From positions 71,575,578 to 71,639,577 of the forward strand of contig OW799233.1 of the NCBI GenBank assembly GCA_941918925.1: 64,000 nucleotides of DNA. The letters run 5' to 3'. Numbering within the stretch: the first letter of the stretch is position 1; each line of letters begins with the position of its first letter. The stretch comes from Phyto melanocephala. Lineage: Eukaryota > Arthropoda > Insecta > Diptera > Rhinophoridae. A program made the translations under genes and the position numbers. The notes below the pieces were generated by a model. The model saw only the letters and a list, made by a program, of their open reading frames with translations. It had not been told where the DNA came from and made no database searches. Positions 42,923 through 55,989 of this stretch are shown here, piece by piece.

Positions 42923-43205
42923 ATAGTATTGCTTTTAAAACAACACAAATCTGTAAAACGGTTGTTTTCATTTCTTTCGTTTTCGTGTTCTAGATGATGC
43001 GAGGCTGTAGGTACAGCTAATTTTTATGTTTATCCCTAATAACTTCCAGCGAACTAATATTAAATAACTCTTTAAAAGCCTTAATAACTCATATAAAGTA
43101 AATCTCTGCAGCCTTATTCTGTAATTCGCTAAAGCTAAAACTCTATCGCTTAAAGTCTAAAAAATATATTTAGAGATATTTGGCTTCAAATAAAATTCTA
43201 TAATT

Positions 43206-43899
43206 TATGCTAGGCGCACAATTGGGACGAACGACGAATTTTTAGTCGCGAATATTCGTCATCAAAAATAAAACATATTTGTGTCTATGAGAATGCATAC
43301 AATTGTGGCGTCAGTCGAAGTTCGCTATACGCGGCGAACTCTGCATTAGATTTATTTCTATTTCTAACGCCGTCGAACGACGAACAAATTGATACAAGGT
43401 GACCATTTTTTTTTATTAAATTTGGGTTTACTTCTCAACTTTTTAAGAAAATAAAGTTAGTTTTTACTTTAATAATTGTTTTATTTTAAAACATTTAAAA
43501 TAAGTATAAAAAAGATAAGTACAAAAATTTGTTTTTATTTGTGTTTTTGCAAATGTTTAAGTTTATTAAGTGATCTTTTTTTCATATGGTCACACTATTA
43601 GCTGTTATACACAAACAAAATTTTTATTATTGTTTAATGCACGTTTACTTATACGTAAAAAAGTTTTTATTATTACAGAAATTATATATATTGTTTTGTT
43701 GAGTTTCACAAAAAATTAAATTCTTCATTATTTTTGTTTTGTCTTTGCCCAAACAGTAAACAATTTTATCAACTATAAAAGAAGTTACTTTTTCGTCGTT
43801 GTTGTGCTTCACACGACGAATTTGCACAGCGAATTTTTACCGAAGAGTTCGTCGTGTTGGGCGAAATTCGTCGTTCGTCCCAATTGTGCGCCGAGCATT
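43206..43899. mobile_element. MITE with GGCGCACAATTGGGACGAAC ends
   Basis: Left and right ends are inverted copies (GGCGCACAATTGGGACGAAC, then GACGAATTT). No ORF. A second, inverted copy is at 49492-50075. Confidence 0.8.
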
Positions 43900-44062
43900 A
43901 TATTGCTAAATTTGGCAATGTCTTAAAATTTATTTCGCCGCAATTTTAGCTAAAAGTATTATCGCTAAAATTTTCTAAAACATATAAGCGATTTCATCGC
44001 CAAAAAGAATTAAATTTTTAGCAACGAATCTTTTGTGGTGCTAAAATTTGAGTAAATATATA

Positions 44063-45640
44063 CACTGCGTTTCACTTGAATAGCACACCGTACACATTGA
44101 AATTCTCCCCCAATACATCTTTGTATTTTTGTAGGAAATAAAAATAGCAGATTGTTTTTTACTTTGCATTTTTAGTGCTTTTTATAGCCTTTAATAAAAA
44201 ATATTAAACGACTTTTTTAAATACAACTTAAAAACGGAAAATACTCAAAAAATAGCAAACAAATTCTGTTTCACTAGAACAGCACATGTCTTAATTAATG
44301 TGGATTAAATGACTATATATTAAGGCTTTTAATTTTTTTTATTTTTTTATAAGAATTAAAATTAAAAAATGGGTTGCTAGTAATGGCCCTTGTTCAGAAT
44401 AACCTCGTATATCCTATTAGGCATTGACTCGTACAAATTTTTCAAATAAGTGAGAGAAATTGAAGCCCACGCTCGTTGAATGGCTTCAATAAGTTCGGAT
44501 TTAGTTGAAAATTGTTTTCCGGACTCGTATTCTCTATTATATTAAGGTCCGGCGAGTATGGTGGCCAATTCAAAAGTGTGACATTTGTGACTCTATCCAC
44601 GATTTGACCAAACAGGCAGTATGTATTGGGGCGTTGTCTTGTTGGAAAGTCCACATCAATGAACCAAAAAGATTTTCAAATGATGGGAAGGCCTTTTCTA
44701 GAACACCTTGATATGTTTTAGCGTTCATAGTGGAACTTAAGAACTGGAGCTCACATGCGCCATAATATGATATCGCACCCCACACCATAACTCTGCCGAC
44801 TCGACTGTGTAATCGATCCAACTGATGACTCTGCTTCCTCAAATCGTGAAAATAATAATTGTATCCATCAGGGTCCTCCAAATTAAACTTCTTTTCATCA
44901 GAAAAAACAACGCGCTTCCACTCGTTGTTCCATGCCATGTTATCTCGCCAGAATTTCAACCGCATTTCTTTCCGTGCAGAGTTAAGTGGTGGTTTTTTCT
45001 TTAATTTGAGTCGTTTGAGGTGATTTGCTCCTGAAATACCACGCCATACAGTGGTCTTGCTAGCATGGATACCTACTTTAGCCTTAATTTTGTCCACAGA
45101 ATCGTGCGAATTCGAAGCTTCTCTCAAAATGGCCCTCTTACCTGCGTCAGAGAGCACACCACTTACACGGCCTTTCATGTTTTTTCCATAGTTGGTCTCG
45201 TTTTGAATAAAATTAGATATAACTTTTCTACTTTTAGCAATTTTTTTTTGATTTTTCTGTAACGGAAAGACCACAATCTTTATATGTTTTGATTTTTATT
45301 TGTTCTTCGTTGGTTAAAGCTTTACCGCGACCCATTGTTACAGTAATTAAAACCAATTTGTTTGGAAAAGTTATACAAATTATTTATTTACTTCGCGGTC
45401 AATCAATTCACTTGTAAATCAAACTGAAACTGTAACGTGCTATTCAAGTGAAACAAAAAATACGCTTCATTTCTGAAAAATTTTAAATCAAAGCAACAAA
45501 AACAAATAACGGCATTTTTCCAGTGAACCAAATTTGATGACGAAAATAAAACAACAATAAGTTGAACAAAGTTAAGAATATTGATAGATAGCAAATAACA
45601 ATAAAAATAAGCGAGTGTGCTATTCAAGTGAAACGCATTG
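44063..45640 (-). mobile_element. Tc1-like transposon
   Basis: Ends CACTGCGTTTCACTTGAATA and, inverted, CAATGCGTTTCACTTGAATA, both continuing GCACAC, with TA on each side (44061-44062, 45641-45642). Encodes a damaged transposase on the minus strand. Confidence 0.9.
44442..45335 (-). pseudogene. Tc1 transposase (DD34E), two frameshifts
   Basis: Starts MGRGKALTNEEQIKIK at 45335, a paired-type DNA-binding N-terminus. A shift near 45245 leads into the 234-codon open part: helix-turn-helix region (GIHASKTTVWRGIS), VVFSDEKKFN (first Asp) and FQQDNAPIHT (second Asp). Another shift near 44580 leads to WPPYSPDLNIIEN with the catalytic Glu. Length and motif order are full. Inactive as it stands, but all three catalytic residues persist. 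Confidence 0.85.
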
Positions 45641-46952
45641 TATCTTTGTTTATTGTTTTTTATGAAAACTTTATTTATTTTTACAAGAAAATGTAAGAAA
45701 AAAACAAAGAGGATAATAAATTACCTATGATTATTTGAGTTTTTTATGTCGCCGGTAAAACTCATCATATTGTTGTTATACATTTTTATATACATACTTA
45801 TATATTTTTTTTGTTTAATTGGAAATTGTTATTTTCGTATATTTATTTTTTGGTAGGAATTATTTTTTTATGATTTTTATTAATTATTAAGTTAGTTTTT
45901 TAGGATATAAATAAAATACTTAAAACATAAATCATTTAGATCAATATTAAATCTAAAATATTTTTATTAAATCTGGCAAAAAATAATAAATAAGTGCATA
46001 AACAACAATTAATTCAGCAAAAAATAACTATTCATGCAAGGAAAACAATATTCAAAATATAACATTTAAAAAAATGTAAAAGCATCCAACGCATATGCTT
46101 TTAAGTGTTTCATCACACTTTATTTCCTACCAAATATAAACAAATACATGTTGCAATCTCATGTACATATATATTCCCATAATTTAAGGAATCGATGGCT
46201 TGGTGGATAATCACAAGATTCAACATATACTTATTTTGTTCAAATACATACTAGAGGTCTGCACAAATGATTTGGTAGCCAAATGAATGCTGTGTGTGTA
46301 TTTGATATTATTATCAAATGTGTAAAAAAAATGAGAGCGAGTCATTCACACTCAATCATATTAAATGAGAGATCAACACAACACCGTTCATTAAAAAGTA
46401 AGTCACACACACTTACACTAATTGTGTGTGTTTCTCTATTATTGTTTATTGTTTGATGAACTCAAATTCATACATATTACAATAAAAAAACCTGAGCGAA
46501 GTTAAAAATCACACTAATCATTCGTGTGTTTCTTGACTTTCTTATTTTGTTAAGTGAAGAGGAAAATTAAAATTTTAACAAAAAAAGTAATCAAATGAAA
46601 TGGTTGTAATAAATGTATTTTTTATATGCAAAAACAAAAACAATAATAATATTATAGAAAAAAATTTACAATATGACAAAACCAGTATACAAAGGCAATA
46701 ATTCTTAAGCACTTACTACACTATATTTTTATTCATTGATGATATGTATAGAATTGATAGAAACAAACAGTAAAAAATGTAAAAAAAAATAGTAAAATTG
46801 TTCAACTTAAAATTGACATTTTAAGCTTAAAATATTAAAAGTGTTGCTGAATCAGCGGTTTATGGCAAATTCAGCGACTAACCGCTTTTTTGTTTGTTTT
46901 ATTTTTATGTTTCTCAAAAACGTTGACAACATTTAATAAAATAAACAAAACA

Positions 46953-47340
46953 ATAACAAAAAAAAAACATGTAACAGAGCTATATTTGGCCGTGCCGAAT
47001 CTTATATACCTTTCACAACGTGTAGTCATGCAATAACAATTGTTTGTATCACCATTCATCTCATATAAAATACGTACATGCATGTAAAAAACATACATAT
47101 AAAAACATACCATTGTAAAATTATAATTGAGCTTACGTATGTTAGTTTCTAAAATAAAAATTTAAAAAAAATAAAAACAAATGTATTAAAAACAAACAAA
47201 AATTGCAGAAAAAAATTAAGAAAAAATATTTAAAAAAATTAAAAAAAAAAATAATAAAAATATAAATAATATATGTCTACATTTACATTTACCGTTTAAA
47301 AGGAAATGTGCCGTCGATAATTCAGATATAGAAATTACAA
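46953..47340 (-). repeat. Fragment of the dispersed GATTCGGCACGGCCGAATAT repeat
   Basis: Inverse of the 3' block of 35266-35986, matching from GCTATATTTGGCCGTGCCGA through CAACGTGTAGTCATGCAATA and CATTCATCTCATATAAAATA, then AT-rich remnant. Nested in the hAT element. Confidence 0.6.
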
Positions 47341-47357
47341 AACATTTTAAGGAGAAA

Positions 47358-47999
47358 TTGCTGTATTATTTGGAAAATGTCGTATTAAACAACTTGACAA
47401 TATTTCACAAAATTGGGCTATTTCTCTTCCCACCTTTGAATAAAATGGTTCAATTTAGTGAAGACGAGCAGACCGAAATCAGAAATGAGTGTAAACGTAC
47501 AATGAGAAAGTTTTTGGAAGAAGTTGTTGAACCTCAAACTCAAAGCGGGGGCACGTCAGAAGTATCTAATGAAAACATAGAGCTAATTTGCGATTTTTTG
47601 CCACCAGCCCAATTAAACAACAGTATGGATGTTGTGGAAACAGAAATATTGAAATACGAAACTTTAACTATCAATTTTTATGACGACTTCAACATTCTGT
47701 AATGGTGGGAAGCTAACAAACAACAATTTCCATTGCTACATAAACTCAGCTGTAAAATATTAGGTACGCCTGCAAGCAGTGCAGCTTCCGAAAGGGTATT
47801 TTCGGCAGCACGCAATTTAATCACAGAAAAAAGATGCAGTATTGCATCAAATGATGACAGTGTAAATAAAATTATGTTTTTGCATTATAATATTCCAAAG
47901 CATGAATTTGAAACTGAAATTAGTGCACACATGATATTTTACAAAAATAATTTATATGTTTTCCTCATGAGATATATATTTTCTTCATTTAATATTTAA
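47358..47999 (+). pseudogene. hAT transposase, C-terminal part
   Basis: The C-terminal half of a hAT transposase. 47358-47702 is open (LFPPLNKMVQFSEDE, LEEVVEPQTQ), then TAA at 47700. The same frame continues with WWEANKQQFPLLHKLSCKIL and GTPASSAASERVFSAA, the diagnostic dimerisation domain, to 47999. The N-terminal BED finger and DDE Asp residues are missing, apparently removed by the insertion at 46953-47340. Confidence 0.8.
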
Positions 48000-49115
48000 T
48001 TTAATATTATTCCGTCTTTTATAAAAAAAAAAGTCTGATATACATAGGTACCTAGTTCCTTACCATTATTGTCAATGTATTGAATTTATTTTTATTTTAA
48101 CTTTATTTATTGAAAACACATTTAATTTGTTTAAATAATAATTATATTAATTTATAATTAAAAATCTGCCAAAGTATACAAAAGTAGCCAGTTGTAAAAT
48201 TTTTTAACTTGTTTACGATTAAATTCGGTAGATATGGTGATTAATGTCAACTGTGTGACATAATTAAAAAAAAACAAGTAAGAGTGCTAAATTAATAACA
48301 AATTAATAAAAATTCCATTTGTTAAAAAATATATTTAAAACTACTACTTTTTGCTTCTAAAAAGTTTGTATCACTTTTTAATGCAACATTTTTTTACTAA
48401 TATTTTGTTTTCAATACGATAAAAAAAAATTAAAACACAAAACACATGTTGTGTTGATAAAACACAATATGTACATCGACACACAAGTGTATTTACTCGA
48501 ATTAAAGAGCAAATTTGTTATTTACACCTGAATCAAATATTTCTCTCACAACACTCACATAAATAATTGAACGCTTTGCACACATAGGCTATTACTCACA
48601 CACAATTAATTGTGTGTGATTCTAAAATCACACACAACACACTACTTGCTAGCTTGATATGTGAATTCATGTGTCGTTTAATCGCACATATGCAGACCTC
48701 TAATACATACATAAAAGTGTAAATCCAAATGTTGCAAAAATTAAAAAATTCTTGAGTATACTTCTTAAAATAAGTTATAAATTCAGTTTACATATCTTTT
48801 TTTAAATCTTTTTATGGAAAAAAGTATAAAATTTTAAAGAAAAGCAAATCATAAAGTAAGGTGACACTGACATGAAGTATCAAAAACTACAATAATATAT
48901 TTGTCTCTTTTCAACAGAAATTCATCAGTGCATAGGGAAAGGATAAGTCTACTGATTGTAAATTTGCTACGGCGAAAACGTTAAATTTTAGCTAAGCGAC
49001 TGAACATGCAGAATACCAATTTAGCGATGTAGTTAAAATATTTCACTCAAATTATTTTTAGCTTTTTAGCGATCGAGATTTAGCTTTAGCTATGATAATT
49101 ACAGAAAAAGTCAGC

Positions 49116-49491
49116 TGTTATTATTATTATAAAAACTTTAAAAAAATCTTGGTATATGTAGAGTTTTTACTCGGCCATTTGACCGATATTTTGTTCCACA
49201 CATAAATGAACCATACAAATATTATCATAATAAAAAGAAATGACAATAATTTCCTAAATAATTTGTGTTTTATTCAAAACAACGTCGGCCTTAAAAATTT
49301 AATCACCATTTATATATATAATTTGAGGGAAGTTTCCCATTAATAGGAGCCTTGTTTGAAAATTTTTAGTCCTGGAGGTTTCAATAATTTTATTTCGGTA
49401 TCCATTTCATCTTTAGGTTCTGCTAGAATCGCAAAAGGAACATTTGTATTTATTTTGATCAGTGTGTAAAAAATTGACAACAACAAGTAAT
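49116..49491. other. AT-rich spacer, nothing recognised
   Basis: No ORF, repeat end or gene seen. Confidence 0.5.
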
Positions 49492-50075
49492 GCTGGGCGC
49501 ACAATTGGGACTAATGACGAATTTCGCCCAACACGACGAACTCTTCGGTAAAAATTCGCTGTGCAAATTCGTCGTGTGAAGGACAACAACGACGAAAAAG
49601 TAACATCTTTTATAGTTGATAAAATTGTTTTGTGTTTGTGCAAAGAAAAAACAAAAATAATCGAAGAATTTAATTTTTTGTGAAACTCAACAAAACAATA
49701 AATATAATTCCTGTAATAATAATAAGTTGTTTACGTATAAGCAAACGTTTGCAAAGAATGTCGTGGGTACGTGCATTAAACAATAATAAAAATTTTGTTT
49801 GTGTACAACAGCTTATAGTGTGATCATATGAAAAAAAGATCACTTAATAAACTTAAACATTTGCAAAAACACAAATAAAAACGAATTTTTGTACTTAACT
49901 TACTTACTTATTTTAAATGTTTTAAAATAAAACAATTATTAAAGTAAAAACTAACTTTATTTTCTTAAAAAGTTGAGAAGTAAACCCAAATTTAATTAAA
50001 AAAATGGTCACCTTGTACCAATTTGTTCGTCGTTCGCAGGCGTAAGAAATAGAAATAAATCTAATGCAGTGTACG
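49492..50075. mobile_element. Second copy of the GGCGCACAATTGGGAC MITE (truncated)
   Basis: Inverse of the 43206-43899 copy over most of its length: starts TGGGCGCACAATTGGGACTA and runs to about TTGTTCGTCGTTCGCAGGCG. The far terminus is lost. Confidence 0.75.
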
Positions 50076-50079
50076 TATA

Positions 50080-50366
50080 CAGTAAATTATTAAAAAAATG
50101 TAAAATCCAAGATGGCTTCTAAAACAAAATAAAGGAACAAATTTTTTTAACTCCATCAATATGGGTATCAAATAAAAGATACAGACACAGATAATTACGT
50201 AAAAATTTATAATCGAGGATGGCGTCGGAAATAATAAAGAAAAATGGCAAAAAAACATGAAATATAGGTTAATCTACGATGTGGGATTATACCTATGTAT
50301 GTACATGATGGTGAAGGGTATTATCAGATTCGGCACGGCCGAATATATCACTCTTACTTGTTTAAA
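50080..50366 (+). repeat. 3' part of the dispersed GATTCGGCACGGCCGAATAT repeat
   Basis: A minisatellite unit (AAATCCAAGATGGCTTCTAA, GGGTATCAAATAAAAGATAC) like the one in MITE B, followed by AGATTCGGCACGGCCGAATA and CTCTTACTTGTTT. Confidence 0.6.
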
Positions 50367-50934
50367 ATTTATTTTCATTATATTTCTCCATTTTAATATT
50401 CGAAAAACAAATTTTTATCAATGTGAAAAAAGCCTAAGATAATTGGAAACACTCGGTAATAGTTAATAAAGCAAATCGCTTGTTAACAACTTTGTTACTG
50501 TTATTTGTCTATTCACATTTAAAAAAAAAACAGAAAGTTCATGATGAAAAAACTTCAAATTTACGAAATTTTGAATTACATTTAAACATTACGGTAAGAT
50601 AAATTTTATATACTCTTATAACTTTATAGTTGATTGAATATTTTTAGAAATGGATGGAGAAATCAGATAATTCAACGTATTCCAAACGAAGGAAGCAAAT
50701 TGGTAATTGACGTAAAAATAAATTTAAAGAGATTAATAATCGACGTCAAAATCTTAAGAGATTTGGAAAACTCACTTTAATTGGCTTGCAAGAGCTAATG
50801 AAGAAACCATGGCTATCAGTGAAATAAATAGTTATGATTTCTTTAAAAAAAAAATGTACTGTTTTTTTCTTTATTGACTGATTTTTTATCGTGAGTGTAC
50901 TGTTTTTTCGAATTTTAAATCTGGCTACCCTAAG

Positions 50935-51345
50935 TGGCACCGTCCTGTTGAAACCGCATATCGTCCACATCCATATTTTCCACTTTGGGACATAAAAAGT
51001 TCGTTATCATCTCACAATAGCGAACACCATTCACAGTAACTGTCTCACCAGCGTCATTTTGGAAAAAATACGGCCCGATGATGCCGCCAGCCCATAATCG
51101 CACAAAACAGTCATTCTTTGTGGGTGCATTGGTTTTTAGACAAGCACTCTTGGATTATCATTCGACCAAATGCGGCAATTCTGCTTATTGACGAGTCCAC
51201 TGAGGTAAAAATTTGGACGATTGAATTGACCGAATAAATCACAAAGTGCACGATATGCATTTTGATTTGAACTCCCACTTTCATAATAAGACTGAAAAAC
51301 TTTAACGCGTTGCTCGATTCCATGATCGGTTCGAGCTCTATCGTG
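50935..51345 (-). pseudogene. Mariner-like transposase fragment
   Basis: On the minus strand, broken frames read IEQRVKVFQSYYESG-like, then LVNKQNCRIWS, IFSKM..LVRQLL and a second catalytic Asp context MRFQQDGA where the fragment ends at about 50935. This matches a mariner/IS630 family common in insects, N-terminal half only. At least three stops or shifts. Confidence 0.5.
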
Positions 51346-52293
51346 CTTTCTACAAACGGATGGACATATCTAGATCGTTCTAAAATGGTACCAGGACTCA
51401 GAAAATATATAATTTATGGGGTTTAAAATTGATGTGTATATACCCCCACCGTTTTTTTGGTGGTGGGTATAAAAAAGACTTTTGAACAGTTGCTATTTAT
51501 TTGCAAAGCAGGGGCCAATTCTCGTTTTGTGAAATTAAAAAAATTTTGTATAGCAAATAGTATGGTGACACATAAAAACTTTTTATTTCATAGTTTTATA
51601 GAACGAGAATTAATACCCAGCAAAAGCGAGAGTTTATTTTTTAACAGAAAACGGTTGCTTCAAAGCAACAGCGTATTAATTTGAACTTTTACTTTTTTGT
51701 TGTCAGTTTTTTTTTAAGTGTGAAGTGTTGCTTTGCTTTCGCTTTGCAATATTAAAAAGTAAAGTTAAAGTAAAACTGAACAAAAACATTTAAAGGCTTT
51801 CAAACACTGGTTTCAACCTTTTGCTGATTTTTGCACAATATCAATATCATTTTAGATTCTGAAAAGCGAAGAATACAATGGACTCAAAATTGTTTCGCTA
51901 TATTGCTACCATCTTTCACGAAATAATTTTGTTATGGGGACTTTTAAACCAAAATCTATGTCAATTTGAATGAGTAAATTATTAATTATATATGAGATTA
52001 TTTACAAAACAATACAAAACAAACAGAAAGGTTGGTTTATGACTCAGGTCAAAAATAAAAAATTTCTGAAGTAATTTTTGCTTCTTTGAATTCGTAAAGG
52101 CTGGCCTAATTTTAAAATTTTTAATATATTATTGAATTCATTTTTCGCAATTCTAAAATTTCTAAATACATGTCATGAACAAAAATATAATGTTACCTTT
52201 ATATCTTCTAAGTCGACATGAAAAAATAAAAATTGTACCATAAATTTTATTTTCATACTTTTTTAACTATAAATTAAAAGCTTTAATAATTAA
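51346..52293. other. Repeat remnant and AT-rich spacer
   Basis: 51346-51480 resembles the opening block of the dispersed repeat in reverse (GATGGACATATCTAGATCGT, ATATATAATTTATGGGGTTT, GTGGTGGGTATAAAAAAG). The rest, to 52293, shows nothing recognisable. Confidence 0.4.
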
Positions 52294-52385
52294 TATATAT
52301 CAAAATAGGTGTTATTTTTTTTCGATTCTACATATTTTATATATATCAAAATAGGTGTTATTTTTTTTCGATTCTACATATTTTA
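52294..52385 (+). repeat. Tandem duplicate of ~46 bp
   Basis: TATATATCAAAATAGGTGTT followed by ATTTTTTTTCGATTCTACAT occurs twice back to back with no visible difference. Confidence 0.85.
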
Positions 52386-52960
52386 TACTATAATAAGAGT
52401 AACGTGAATAACTAACTGACTGATTCATCATCGCACAGCCCAAACACAAAGAGCTAAAGACATGAAATTTGGACAATCGATTCCTCTTTCGGTGTATAGA
52501 TCCACTAAGAAATTGGGTAAAAATTTTCCCTATTTTTGGTACTTTTTTTAAAAGAAACTTTTCTAATATTTTTCAATGGAACAATATTTTATAATTATTA
52601 TTGCCTAATAGAATATGGATTATTGTTTAGGTGAAATTTTTAGAAACTTTTACGGGGACAAAAAAGGTACCAAGAAAGGAAAAACACCGAAAATGTGTAT
52701 AATTCCTAGTTACAGGTCCAATTTTTATAAAATTTGCAATACAGATTTCACCAGAATTACAAAATACCTTAATTCACAACAGGGCAGAAAGGGGAAAATC
52801 GGGAAAACAGTTTAGAACTTTTTAGAACATATTTACTTATAGGAAAAAAAGAAAAAATTTACTCTCTTTAAATCATGTCTATGCAAATATTTTTGTTGCA
52901 TAAATTTTTTTTTATTTTTTCAGCCCCAGCGCCTTACAGGCATTTTTGAGGCAATTTCAT
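52386..52960 (+). mobile_element. Helitron second family, 5' fragment
   Basis: AATAAGAGTAACGTGAATAA, GACTGATTCATCATCGCACA and AAAGAGCTAAAGACATGAAA match the head and body of 37791-39189. No 3' hairpin or CTAG end; cut by the LINE insertion side near 52920-52960. Confidence 0.65.
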
Positions 52961-53115
52961 AATATTTGAATTCATAATGTACAAATTTTCATCTTAAAAT
53001 TGTAATAATAATTGAAATGCAATATAAAAAAAAGAAAAATAAAATAGTTAACAAAAATTTTAAATATATGTTAATAAAAATAAATTAAATTCATAACTAA
53101 AACAATTAATTTAGA

Positions 53116-55382
53116 TTAAAGAAGTATTTCGATATGAGCATACAAGTATTCTTTGCAGGAATATTTGTAAACTGAAATTCTATTTATCAATTTCAGATTA
53201 GGAGGTAAATCATTGTATTTCTTACTACCAATATAATCGATGCGTTGCTTGGTTCTTTCAAATCTACATATTGGTATTCTTAAGTTTTGTGCATTTCTCG
53301 TATTAAAATGAAATTGATTTTGCATAAATGATACAGTACAATGACCAAGATTATGCAATGATTTAAAAACAAATTTCAAAACCTGGTTTGTATGTTGTCC
53401 ATAAATTGGTAGAACTGTTTTACAAATATCTCTATAAAGAGAAATTGTTGAATAAGTTCTTGGTAGATTGTAAACTATTCTTAAAGCTTTGTTTTGCATG
53501 CATTGAAGGGATTTTAAAATTCTGTTATTTTTATTATGAGCATACACTATTCCCATATAATTTAAATGTGATTGTATCAGAGATTGATATGGTGATGGGA
53601 GAGAGAATATGGTGATCGACTAGATCAAATGCCTTAGAAAAATCATAGAAAATGCCAGCAACACCACTATAGCCTCTATCTAACCCTTTACAGATATATT
53701 GAACTACATTCAAAACTGCATCCTCTGTACCACAGCCTTTCCTAAATCCAAATTGAAATTCATATAACAAGTTATTCTCATCTATATAAGCTTGTAACTT
53801 GTCATAGATAATCTTCTCAAAAATTTTGTCAATTGTTGATAATACCGCAATTGGACGATATTTCTCAACGGTGCAAACATTTACATCCTTTGGTTTGGAA
53901 CTATTTTGTGAACATCAGAACATCAGGGTATAGTGAAGTTGCTACCATCTTATTGAAAATTTCTGCTAAAATTGGTGCAATGTCCTCAGCACATTTCCTA
54001 ATAAATTTTGGCGAAATATTGTCACAGCCAGGGCTCTTATTTACACTAAGATTCATAATAACCTCTAAGATGTTGATCTCGCTAACTATATCAAGGCTAA
54101 AACGATGAGATACCTGATTAATAGTCCTTAACAAGTTAAATGTATCTCCTTCCTGAATTTCTATTTGTCTTTTTAGATTTTCAACAGATTCTATAAAATA
54201 GTTATTAAAATAATTAGCTTTATTTAAGTCCGAATTAATTCTTAAACCTTGGGAGTCATTTAAAATTAAATCAGAACTTTTCAGACGACCTAAAGTAGAG
54301 TTCATAAATTTCCAACATTTTTTGGGATCATTTCCAGCCTTATTTAAACTTTGAACATAGTAATGATTCCTACATTCCCTACATGCCAATTTTATAACCT
54401 TGCCTAACCTTTTCAAGGTATCATCCAAATCCTGATTGCTCCTATTTCTGCGTCTTTTCTTTAATAACTTTTGTATAAGTGTAATAAGTTTTTGAAGATT
54501 CCTATTAATCCAAGGTGTCAGCTCAAAAGGGAGTGGTTTTTTATAATTTGAAACTGAAGTTGAATTATCTATCGCAGTTTTCATACAAGAAACCAATCTT
54601 CTTGTTAATTCTAAAGCATCAAACGTTGTAAAATTAGTAGGCAAATTATTGTTTAAATATTATTTGGCCTTATTATAATCACAGTAAATTTTTGATTTTT
54701 CAATATATTTCTCGGTTCTTATTTCACTAATAACCTTACAACACAATATATTATGATCTGATAGTTGGCATTCTATTGAATCAACAAAAATTCTATCAGT
54801 AAAATTACTAAAAACATGATCTATACATGTGTTACTAACAGGTCTTGTTACCAATTGATGTGCACTATAACAATCAAAGTTTTGAAACATTGCAGACAAA
54901 TCATAAGAATACCGATTATTATATAAATCTATGTTCGAATCACCTACAACAATTAATGAATTTTGAGCATAATTGTTCAAAGTAACATCAAGTACATTTA
55001 AAAAATCAGTAACATTGCATTTTTGTGACCTGTAAAAGGATATAAGTGTCACAGGTTTAAAATAAATTTTAATGTTCGTCAAAGTAATGCCTATTATTTC
55101 AACAAAGTTTAAACTTCTACAAATTTCAACATAAAAACATAATTTTTTGCTAATATATAATGATGTACCTCCATAGCTATCATCTCTGCAACAATGAACT
55201 GCACAAAAACCTGGTATGTCATATAATTGTAACAAATTTCTATCAAGCCATGTTTCCTGCAAAGCAATTATATCAGGTAATTTCTGAAAGCTAGCCAATA
55301 AAGATTTAAACTTATTAAATTTGTCTATAGAAGAAGCACTTCTGATATTAATACTTAATATGTTTAAATAATTAGAATTCAT
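53116..55382 (-). pseudogene. LINE ORF2: endonuclease and deleted reverse transcriptase
   Basis: The endonuclease (55382-54660, 240 residues) is open: INIRSASS, LQETWL (Glu), VVGDSNID (Asp/Asn) and LSDHNILC (Asp-His) are all present. After a stop at 54660 the linker and RT fingers (54644-53901) include PLPFELTPWINRNL and NKSPGCDNISPKFI. The next piece (53770) has FQFGFRKGCGTEDA and FYDFSKAFDLVDHHIL. It then jumps at a GATATGGTGAT repeat (about 53590-53615) directly into the C-terminal region (53556-53116, MQNKALRIVYNLPRTYS). The palm with the YADD box is missing, so it cannot reverse-transcribe. Confidence 0.8.
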
Positions 55383-55472
55383 ATCACAACTATATTTTGA
55401 ATTTATTTTGAAGTATCGATTTTAAATCATAAAAAGTTATATAAGTAATTTATCACAATAATATAATACTAT

Positions 55473-55986
55473 GTTCACACAGGCGCCTTAATTGTCAATT
55501 TATAATATTATCGCAATTAAAGGCCTTATTGAGCTCAATTTACCATACTAAAAATTATTTTTAAATTGAGCAATATATACTTAATTGTTTCACTTATTGT
55601 CTAAAACTCGAAATACAACTCTTGAGAAGTATGTTCAGTGAGAAGAAAATTCTATAGGTGGCATTTCTAATGTCAAACAAATAAATATACAAAAAATAAA
55701 AATTAAGAAAATGAAAAATTTTTGAAGAAAATTTAAAAAAAATGTTTGAATAAATTCAAATACATACATATAAGTATATATATGTATGAATATAATTGTA
55801 AATATATTTTATCAACAGAAAAAAAACACTGAAAAGAAGGCATTATTTGATTTTGTATAAATACATCGTATTTTACAGCTATCAAATGCTAATGGAGTAA
55901 GATAAATTGAGTATGTCTGAACACTTATTTTAATTGCTCAATCAACACTAAATTGAAGCAATTAAAAACATCTGTCTGAACAGGGT
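55473..55986. mobile_element. MITE between LINE ORFs
   Basis: Left ATGTTCACACAGGCGCCTTA and inverted right CTGTTCAGACAGATGTTTTT are related, each followed by AATTG. Similar in style to the ends of MITE B (CTGTACAGACGG). AT-rich, no ORF. Confidence 0.5.
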
Positions 55987-55989
55987 ATA

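Larger units (their letters stand above)
46252..48702 (+). mobile_element. hAT transposon with 8-bp target duplication
   Basis: Ends TAGAGGTCTGCACAAATG and, inverted, TAGAGGTCTGCATATGTG. Flanked by perfect ATACATAC (46244-46251 and 48703-48710). Sub-terminal regions are full of CACACACAA-like motifs. The interior contains a truncated transposase and a fragment (46953-47340) of the dispersed GGCCGTGCCGAAT repeat. Confidence 0.85.
43108..49115. mobile_element. Old inverted-repeat element, broken into four pieces by later insertions
   Basis: Outer ends are inverted matches: TTCTGTAATT, GCTAAAGCTAAA and ATCGCT blocks at about 43116-43160 and their complements at about 49060-49105. Its own sequence remains at 43108-43205, 43898-44060, 45643-46251 and 48711-49115 (about 1.3 kb in all), with GCTAAA/TTTAGC motifs throughout. 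A MITE, a Tc1 and a hAT element occupy the gaps. No ORF of its own. Confidence 0.6.

Noticed and set aside
47358..47702. A separate gene from the downstream hAT ORF
   Set aside because: Same frame, with only a stop between; both parts belong to one hAT transposase.
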